This document shows positions 59,112 through 64,000 of a stretch of DNA of 64,000 nt, piece after piece. Both the position numbers and the translations under genes were made by a program. Each line of letters starts with the position of its first letter. Within the stretch, counting starts at the first letter, position 1. The stretch is from Microbacterium sp. HD4P20. Lineage in GTDB: Bacteria > Actinomycetota > Actinomycetes > Actinomycetales > Microbacteriaceae. The notes under the pieces were generated by a model that was not told the origin of the DNA, searched no databases, and saw only the letters and a list, made by a program, of their open reading frames with translations. The stretch is from assembly GCF_019449275.2 (NCBI RefSeq), contig NZ_JAHZQZ020000022.1, forward strand, positions 310,001 to 374,000, given 5' to 3'.

Positions 59112-60890
59112 GTGTCCCCCCGCAGAATCCCCGCGCTCGCCGCGGTCGCCGTCGGTGCGCTCGTGGTCGGTCTGTCCGCAGCATCGCCCGCTGTCGCGGC
59201 ACCCGACGAACCCACGCCCACCACCACGCTCAACGGCTACCGAAACGTGGGCTACTACGGTCAATGGCGAGCGACCGGAGAGGCTCAGGCGACCGTCAAA
59301 CGCCTGTTCGTCGATACCGCCGCCGCAGAGAACCTCACCCACCTCAACTACTCGTTCGGCAACATCGCCGGTGATCAGGCCGCCCTCGATGCCGCTCGCT
59401 CCGCCGGAGTGCAGGGGCTCGACGCGGTCGAGCCATATACCTGCTTCATCTCCGACACACCAGCGTCAGGGCCGGGTCAGACCGACACCGCCGGCGACGC
59501 CGACAGCGATTTCGTGCACGCCTTCGCTGCAGATGAGTCCGTGCTGGGAGTCGCCGACACGAAGAAGCAGCAGCTCGCCGGCAACTTCAACCAGCTGCGC
59601 CAGTTGAAGCGCCTCTACCCCGACCTCAAGATCAACGTGTCGCTCGGCGGCTGGTCGTGGTCGAAGTCCTTCTCGAAGGCGGTCGCGACGCCCGAACTGC
59701 GCGCCGCACTGGCCGAGTCGTGCATCGGCCTGTACATCCGCGGCGACCTCCCGATGATCGACGGACGCGGTGGCGAGGGCGCGGCCGCCGGCATCTTCGA
59801 CGGCTTCGACCTGGACTGGGAGTGGCCGGGAGCGCCCGACTGGGCACAGGAGGTCGGAAACTCGGTCGACCCGGTGAACGACCGGGCGAACTTCCTCGCG
59901 TTCGTGAAAGAGCTGCGTGCCCAGCTCGATGCCGTCGAGGGCGAGACCGGGGCGGACTACGAGCTCTCGGCGTTCCTGCCCGCCGGCCCGACGCAGATCG
60001 CGGCCGGCGGCTGGAACGACCCGGAACTGTTCGAGTACCTCGACTACGCCAACCTCCAGGGCTATGACCTGTGGGGCTCGTGGACCGCCGAGACAGGGCA
60101 TCAGGGCAACGTGTTCGGTGACCCCGCCCACAACTGGGGACTCGGGCTCGACACCGTTCTCGCCTCGTACGTGAACGCGGGCATCGACCCGGTTCAGCTG
60201 AACCTCGGCCTCGCCGCCTACGGTCAGGGCTGGCGCGACGCTGAGCCGCAGCCGTGGAGCACGGCGGGAGGCGGGCTCGGTCAGATCACGTGGGACCAGC
60301 TCAAGAGCCGGGACCTCGACATCCATCACGAGTACACCGCCGACGGCCGCTTCAACGCGACGTGGGGCTATGACCCCGCCGCGCGGGAGTTCTGGTCGTT
60401 CGACGACGAGCTCGCGGTCACCGAGAAGACGCGGTGGGCGATCGAGCACGGTCTGGGCGGCGTGGACTTCTGGGAGATCGGCAATGACGTCGCCGGCGAC
60501 CTGTCAGCTGCCTCGGCCGACGTGCTGCGCGCCGCAACACCCGGGCCGGTCGCGGGGTCGCCCGCACTGCTGTGTGCACACACACCGGATGCGCCGGCCG
60601 TGCCGTGGAACGCACAGACCACGTATCGCGGGGACGAACTCGTGTACCTGGACGGCCGCGTCTTCGAAGCCCAGTGGTACGCGCGGGGTGATGAGCCCGG
60701 GGCCTCCGTGCGCGGACCGTGGAGCACGCTCACCGCGTGCGGCGTGGATCCCGGCACCGTGCAGGACTGGTACTCCGACCGCATCTACGGGAGGGGCGAC
60801 CAGGTCGTGCACAACGGCGTGACCTACACGGCGAAGTGGTGGAGTCGCGCCGACGAGCCGGGCGCCACGCACGGTCCCTGGAAGCCCTGA
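59112..60890 (+). CDS. Secreted GH18 chitinase with two chitin-binding domains
   Basis: This 592-residue protein starts at GTG 59112, six bases after AAGGAG. The signal peptide ends near SPAVA (about residue 30). The GH18 domain spans about residues 38-470 with NVSLGGWSWSK (the SxGG strand) and the catalytic DGFDLDWEW, in which E237 is the acid and D233/D235 assist. Two CBM5/12-type domains at the end have WNAQTTYRGDELVYLDGRVF and DWYSDRIYGRGDQVVHNGVT with Trp/Tyr binding faces. It is a secreted endo- or processive chitinase, supplying chito-oligosaccharides. Exact 27-base repeats flank it. Confidence 0.95.
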   Translation: MSPRRIPALAAVAVGALVVGLSAASPAVAAPDEPTPTTTLNGYRNVGYYGQWRATGEAQATVKRLFVDTAAAENLTHLNYSFGNIAGDQAALDAARSAGVQGLDAVEPYTCFISDTPASGPGQTDTAGDADSDFVHAFAADESVLGVADTKKQQLAGNFNQLRQLKRLYPDLKINVSLGGWSWSKSFSKAVATPELRAALAESCIGLYIRGDLPMIDGRGGEGAAAGIFDGFDLDWEWPGAPDWAQEVGNSVDPVNDRANFLAFVKELRAQLDAVEGETGADYELSAFLPAGPTQIAAGGWNDPELFEYLDYANLQGYDLWGSWTAETGHQGNVFGDPAHNWGLGLDTVLASYVNAGIDPVQLNLGLAAYGQGWRDAEPQPWSTAGGGLGQITWDQLKSRDLDIHHEYTADGRFNATWGYDPAAREFWSFDDELAVTEKTRWAIEHGLGGVDFWEIGNDVAGDLSAASADVLRAATPGPVAGSPALLCAHTPDAPAVPWNAQTTYRGDELVYLDGRVFEAQWYARGDEPGASVRGPWSTLTACGVDPGTVQDWYSDRIYGRGDQVVHNGVTYTAKWWSRADEPGATHGPWKP

Positions 60891-60898
60891 TCCTGGGC

Positions 60899-60934
60899 AC
60901 GACGGCGGGCGCACCCGGATGCGCCCGCCGTCGT
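60899..60934. terminator. Strong hairpin terminator after the chitinase
   Basis: ACGACGGCGGGCGCA and its perfect complement form a 15-base-pair stem with a six-base loop, nine bases after the chitinase stop. Confidence 0.85.
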
Positions 60935-60953
60935 CGTGCGTGCCGGCCGCGCG
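60927..60953. repeat. 27-base direct repeat, right copy
   Basis: Identical to 58963-58989 and in the same orientation. It follows the loop of the chitinase terminator and ends just before the stop of the convergent tetR gene. Confidence 0.8.
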
Positions 60954-60960
60954 TCGTCCG

Positions 60961-61623
60961 TCAGGCCGACGCGGGAGGCACCACGGTGGCGATGAGCACG
61001 GGATCTCCGCCCAGGCTGTTCAGCCGGCCCCGCAGCGCGGTCGCCGCCCGCGCGTACGGCTCTTGGCTCGCATATAGGAGAGACCGGGTGTTCGCGGCCT
61101 CGAGGAACGAGACGATCTCGAAGGTGAGCTGTCGTGCGTCGTCCAGATGGGGCAGCTCGCCCGCTTTCATCGCGTACTCGATGCACACCGTGAGGTAGTC
61201 CTCCCAGTCCGAGTTCGCGGCGACGATGGCATCGCGCACCGGGCCCGGCTTGGAGTCGTACTCGACCGACGTCGCGGCGAAGAAGCAGCCGCCGCGGAAG
61301 ACACGCGTCTCGGAGTACGCGAGCCATTGCGACAGCAGCGCGCACACGCGCGACAGCCCACGCTCTGAGTCCGCTCGGGCCGGTGCCACGACGCTCTCGA
61401 CGAAGATCTCGCGGGCTGCCGCGACGACGGCGAGCTGCAGGTGCTCCTTCGAGCCGAAGAGAGTCGCGACACCGCTCTTGCTGTGACCGGCGGCATCCGC
61501 CAGTCGTCCGATCGTGATGCCGTCGAGGCCATCGACCGAGGCAGTGTCGACGGCGTGCGCGAGGATGCCGCGGCGGGATTCATCGCCTCGCACCCGGCGT
61601 CCGTCGATCTGCCCTTGTGCCAT
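60961..61623 (-). CDS. TetR family transcriptional regulator
   Basis: This 220-residue protein starts at ATG 61623 (MAQGQIDGRRVRGDESRRGI). The helix-turn-helix is ITIGRLADAAGHSKSGVATL followed by FGSKEHLQ. The C-terminal domain has VFRGGCFFAATSVEYDSKPG, a pattern I associate with the TetR_C_16/YxaF-like branch. It is divergent from an alpha/beta hydrolase gene; two TACGA-N4-TCGTA sites between them are its probable operators. This layout suggests that the hydrolase acts on the regulator's ligand. Confidence 0.9.
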   Translation of the reverse strand: MAQGQIDGRRVRGDESRRGILAHAVDTASVDGLDGITIGRLADAAGHSKSGVATLFGSKEHLQLAVVAAAREIFVESVVAPARADSERGLSRVCALLSQWLAYSETRVFRGGCFFAATSVEYDSKPGPVRDAIVAANSDWEDYLTVCIEYAMKAGELPHLDDARQLTFEIVSFLEAANTRSLLYASQEPYARAATALRGRLNSLGGDPVLIATVVPPASA

Positions 61624-61638
61624 GGGTCGAGAATACCG

Positions 61639-61652
61639 TACGATCGTTCGTA
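61639..61652. promoter_or_regulatory. TetR operator candidate 1 (TACGA-N4-TCGTA)
   Basis: TACGATCGTTCGTA, 16 bases before the tetR start on the minus side, has perfect five-base inverted arms. Confidence 0.7.
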
Positions 61653-61660
61653 TTCCTACG

Positions 61661-61674
61661 TACGACCGTTCGTA
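61661..61674. promoter_or_regulatory. TetR operator candidate 2 (TACGA-N4-TCGTA)
   Basis: TACGACCGTTCGTA repeats site 1 with one change in the spacer. Centres are 22 bases apart, two helical turns, and the site ends 18 bases before the hydrolase ATG. Confidence 0.7.
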
Positions 61675-61692
61675 TAGCTGGATCGGAGCATC

Positions 61693-62622
61693 ATGAACAT
61701 CGCCCTCTCCCTCGCCGGCGCCGGCGTCCGCGCCGCTGGATCGCTGTCACCCCGGTGGGGTGCGGCAGCGGCAATGCCGCTGTTCGCCCGTGTCGATCGA
61801 CCACGTCCGGTGCGGCCGGAGGACGTCCCGACGATGTGGCGCGCGCGGCGCTCTATGCTGCGGGTTCCCGGTGTGACCGGGAGTGGCGTCGACCTCGCGC
61901 TGTACGAGTGGGGTGCGGGCAACCGCACGGTCGTGCTCGCCCATGGCTGGGACGGGCGAGCGAGCCAGTTCGCGACCCTGGTGCGCGAACTCGTCGCCGA
62001 GCGCTACCACGTCGTGGCCTTCGACGCCCCCGCGCACGGCGACTCGGGCGGCCGCCATACCTACCTCGTCGATTGGCGGGATGTGCTCGCTGCGCTGCAG
62101 GAGCGACACGGCCGGTTCGCGGCCGTCGTCGGTCACTCCTTCGGAGGCCTTGCCGCGCTCGTATCCGTCGCGGGCGGCATCCAGGCCGATCGAGTCGTGA
62201 CGGTGGCCGCGCCGGCCGCTGCCGAGACCCTGCTGACGCAGTTCCAGTCGATGCTCCGCTACTCCGATCGCACCTCGGACGCTCTCGGGCAACTGTTCGC
62301 GCGCACGTACTTCCCGGGTGACGCCGATCCGTTCGCGTGGCTCTCGGCGGTTCGGCGTCCCTTGCCGGGAACGCCGCTGCTCGTGATCCACGACGACGGC
62401 GACCGCCGCGTTCCGTTCGCCGAGGCGCCGCGCATCGTGGACGCGAATCCCGGTTCGCAGCTGCTGTCGACGAGCGGCTTCGGGCATAACCGGATCCTCA
62501 CGGCGGACCCCTTCCTGGACGCCGTGGTCGAGTTCGTCACCGAGCCGGTGCCGACGTCGCCGCGAGATGCAGAGGTCACGCGCGCCGAACCCCGCCGCCA
62601 GACCGAGGCCGTCGCGATCTGA
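61693..62622 (+). CDS. Alpha/beta fold hydrolase
   Basis: This 309-residue protein starts at ATG 61693. Motifs are VVLAHGWDGRASQFA (oxyanion region), VAFDAPAHGDS, the nucleophile elbow VGHSFGGLAAL, the Asp in IHDDGDRRVPF and the His in SGFGHNRIL. The N-terminal 45 residues are Ala/Pro-rich, without a clear signal peptide. It is divergent from a TetR gene that probably represses it. The substrate is unknown; families with this layout often act on esters or lactones. Confidence 0.87.
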   Translation: MNIALSLAGAGVRAAGSLSPRWGAAAAMPLFARVDRPRPVRPEDVPTMWRARRSMLRVPGVTGSGVDLALYEWGAGNRTVVLAHGWDGRASQFATLVRELVAERYHVVAFDAPAHGDSGGRHTYLVDWRDVLAALQERHGRFAAVVGHSFGGLAALVSVAGGIQADRVVTVAAPAAAETLLTQFQSMLRYSDRTSDALGQLFARTYFPGDADPFAWLSAVRRPLPGTPLLVIHDDGDRRVPFAEAPRIVDANPGSQLLSTSGFGHNRILTADPFLDAVVEFVTEPVPTSPRDAEVTRAEPRRQTEAVAI

Positions 62623-62625
62623 CCG

Positions 62626-64000
62626 TCAGAACAGCCGGGCGGAGGTCTCATGCCCGGCGCCTACGCCGGTCGGCCCCGACAGTGCCGCCCGGCCGCGCGA
62701 CGTGACGACGATCGAAGCCGATCTGGCGGCCAGGCCCGCGACGGGCGCGCCGCGTGGGGCGTCGTCTTCGGCACGGCCGTCGAGGCCGTGAACTCGCAGC
62801 AGCGGCCTCACCCGCTTGGCGAGCCATGATCGGTAGGCCTTGGGGGCGTTCGCCGTCATGCCGGGATACAGGCCGCGGTACGACGAGACCAGCTCCGGAT
62901 GCTGCTGCTCGAGCCACTGCATGAACCATTGCTTGGCGCCGGGCCTCAGGTGCAGGGCGCCGTAGACGACCCGTGTGGCACCGGCATCCTTGATGCGGGT
63001 GAGCGCATGGTCGATCGCGGCGATGGAGTCGGTGAGGTGCGGGATGATCGGCATCAGGAACACCGTCACGCGGAATCCGGCGTCGGTCGCCGCGCGGACC
63101 GTCTCGAGCCGGGCGGTCGCACTGGGCGTTCCCGGCTCGATGATGTGCTGGAGCTCGTCATCGAACACCGCGATGGAGGTTGAGATCGTGATGGGCACGT
63201 GGGCGGCGGCATCTTTCAGCAGCGGCAGGTCGCGCCGGATCATCGTCCCCTTGGTGAGGATCGAGAATGGGGTGCCCGATTCGGCGAGCGCAGAGGCGAT
63301 GCCGGGCATCAGCTTGTAGCGTCCCTCGGCCCGTTGGTAGGGGTCCGTGTTGGTGCCGAGCGCGACCGGCTCACGCATCCAGGTGCCGCGCCGCAGCTCT
63401 TTCTCGAGCACGTCGACGACGTTCACCTTGACGACGATCTGTGTGTCGAAGTCCTTGCCCGAGTCGAGCTCGAGGTACTCGTGCGTCCCCCGCGCGAAGC
63501 AGTTGTGGCTGATCACCCCGTTGGCGATGAAGTCGCCCGTCGATGTCGTGATGTCGACCATGTCGATCGTCGTGCCGAGGTCTTCGATCGCGATGACGCG
63601 CAGTGGGGCATCCGACTTCACCGCATCGCCGATGATGCCGAGGTCGATCTCCGTGTCGGTGGGGGGTGCGCCGCCCGCCCCGAAGCCGACAAGCTTGTTG
63701 TCGGTTGTGAGATGCGGTCGCTGAGAACCGGGCGGGCCCGGTTGCACGTGCTTCCAGCCCCGCTCGGTCAAGAAGCGGTGGTCTCCGCTCGCCGTGAGTT
63801 CGGTGCCGTCGGCGAGCGTCACCCGGTAGGCGTGCTTGCGAGTGGTCCACTGTGCCGACACCGTTGCACGGACGTAGCGACGGTACGACCCGTGTCGCTC
63901 AGTGCCGATCACCTCGTCACCCGGGCGCACATCACCGATGCGCTTGCTGCGTCCGTCCGCCATCAGCACCTGCGTGTCGGGATCCAGGCAGTAGACACAC
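62626..64000 (-). CDS. Rv2578c-type radical SAM protein interrupted by an intein, 5' end outside window
   Basis: The frame enters from the right edge with CVYC and runs to the stop at 62626. The extein after the intein starts CFARGTHEYLELDSGKDFDT and shows LGTNTDPYQRAEGRYKLM and a SplB-like barrel (ISTSIAVFDDELQHIIEPGT, VFLMPIIPHLTDS). Only the last two Cys of the CxxxCxxC 4Fe-4S motif are in view. The third is replaced by the first residue of a 163-residue intein and is restored by Cys+1 after splicing. Radical SAM proteins of this family are conserved in actinobacteria, with unknown substrate. Starting translation at an internal GTG near 63969 would be wrong, because that lies inside the intein. 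Confidence 0.93.
   Translation of the reverse strand, partial: CVYCLDPDTQVLMADGRSKRIGDVRPGDEVIGTERHGSYRRYVRATVSAQWTTRKHAYRVTLADGTELTASGDHRFLTERGWKHVQPGPPGSQRPHLTTDNKLVGFGAGGAPPTDTEIDLGIIGDAVKSDAPLRVIAIEDLGTTIDMVDITTSTGDFIANGVISHNCFARGTHEYLELDSGKDFDTQIVVKVNVVDVLEKELRRGTWMREPVALGTNTDPYQRAEGRYKLMPGIASALAESGTPFSILTKGTMIRRDLPLLKDAAAHVPITISTSIAVFDDELQHIIEPGTPSATARLETVRAATDAGFRVTVFLMPIIPHLTDSIAAIDHALTRIKDAGATRVVYGALHLRPGAKQWFMQWLEQQHPELVSSYRGLYPGMTANAPKAYRSWLAKRVRPLLRVHGLDGRAEDDAPRGAPVAGLAARSASIVVTSRGRAALSGPTGVGAGHETSARLF
63502..63990 (-). other. Mini-intein (Hint domain, no homing endonuclease)
   Basis: The intein begins with Cys1 (codon 63990-63988, CLDPDTQVLMADG), has block B in ELTASGDHRFLTERGW with the TxxH histidine, and ends with DFIANGVISHN followed by Cys+1 (63501-63499). 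Length is 163 residues, enough for the splicing fold only; no LAGLIDADG segment fits. Key splicing residues (Cys1, block B Thr/His, penultimate His, terminal Asn, Cys+1) are all present, so splicing should be active. Confidence 0.93.

Noticed and set aside
63900..63969. Start of the radical SAM gene at the internal GTG near 63969
   Set aside because: This codon lies inside the intein; the frame continues unbroken to the window edge with CVYC, so the true start is outside.

Overview
The window is high-GC DNA with GTG starts, very short or overlapping gene junctions and dense coding on both strands. Gene content fits an actinobacterium of the family Microbacteriaceae, most likely Microbacterium: CebR-type sugar control, DUF3073, a sterol-carrier-like protein beside purine genes, TipA-type MerR, LAxTG-like sorting, and an Rv2578c-type radical SAM protein carrying an intein. 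The heptamer GGATGCC/GGCATCC is visibly over-used throughout. No rRNA, tRNA, CRISPR array, transposase or phage gene was seen. The species is inferred from gene content, not proven.

Layout. 1-4 kb: an M20 amidohydrolase (cut by the left edge), a LacI regulator and a GH13 alpha-glucosidase with a LacI-type operator, then apt. 4.5-7.2 kb: a large secreted PAP2-type acid phosphatase behind a PHO-box-like repeat. 7.3-13.1 kb: a MalT/LuxR-like ATPase regulator followed by an alpha/beta hydrolase, an aldehyde dehydrogenase and a zinc alcohol dehydrogenase, which look like one catabolic route. 13-15.6 kb: a 2-hydroxyacid dehydrogenase, a DUF1761 membrane protein and purQ-purS. 15.7-21.7 kb: a complete cellobiose/cello-oligosaccharide operon cebE-cebF-cebG-bglC-cebR behind three CebR-type palindromes. 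21.9-28.4 kb: a uracil/xanthine permease, a two-gene ABC exporter, a thioredoxin/CcdA pair and a lipoprotein.

28.5-38.3 kb is a stretch of purine genes (purC, purD, purM, purF) interleaved with a DUF2306-histidine kinase-response regulator operon and small membrane proteins. Together with purS, purQ and apt this window holds much of de novo purine synthesis plus adenine salvage. 38.4-47.4 kb holds stress and regulatory genes: YciI-like, TetR with a hydrolase, a CynX/NimT-type MFS carrier, DUF3073, universal stress protein, PadR-DUF4097, TipA-like MerR, small hydrophobic proteins, a lipoprotein and a relic of a PRC-barrel gene. 47.8-54.8 kb holds an SDR oxidoreductase, a Rho-N/SAP-like small protein, topoisomerase IB, a CrcB pair for fluoride export and an RND permease with a long repetitive tail. 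55-64 kb holds an antibiotic-biosynthesis-monooxygenase-like protein overlapped by a DUF998 frame, a DEAD-box helicase with tandem repeats, a GH18 chitinase flanked by exact direct repeats, a TetR/hydrolase divergent pair, and a radical SAM protein (cut by the right edge) interrupted by a 163-residue mini-intein exactly at a cluster-binding cysteine.

Regulation is unusually readable. There are candidate operators for CebR, the first LacI protein, PhoP, PadR, TipA-like MerR and two TetR proteins, and clear hairpins at most convergent ends. The most striking single item is the mini-intein. Other second-look items are the frame problem at DUF998, two gene relics, and several intergenic repeat families. 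Positions of short motifs were counted by eye and may be off by one or two bases.
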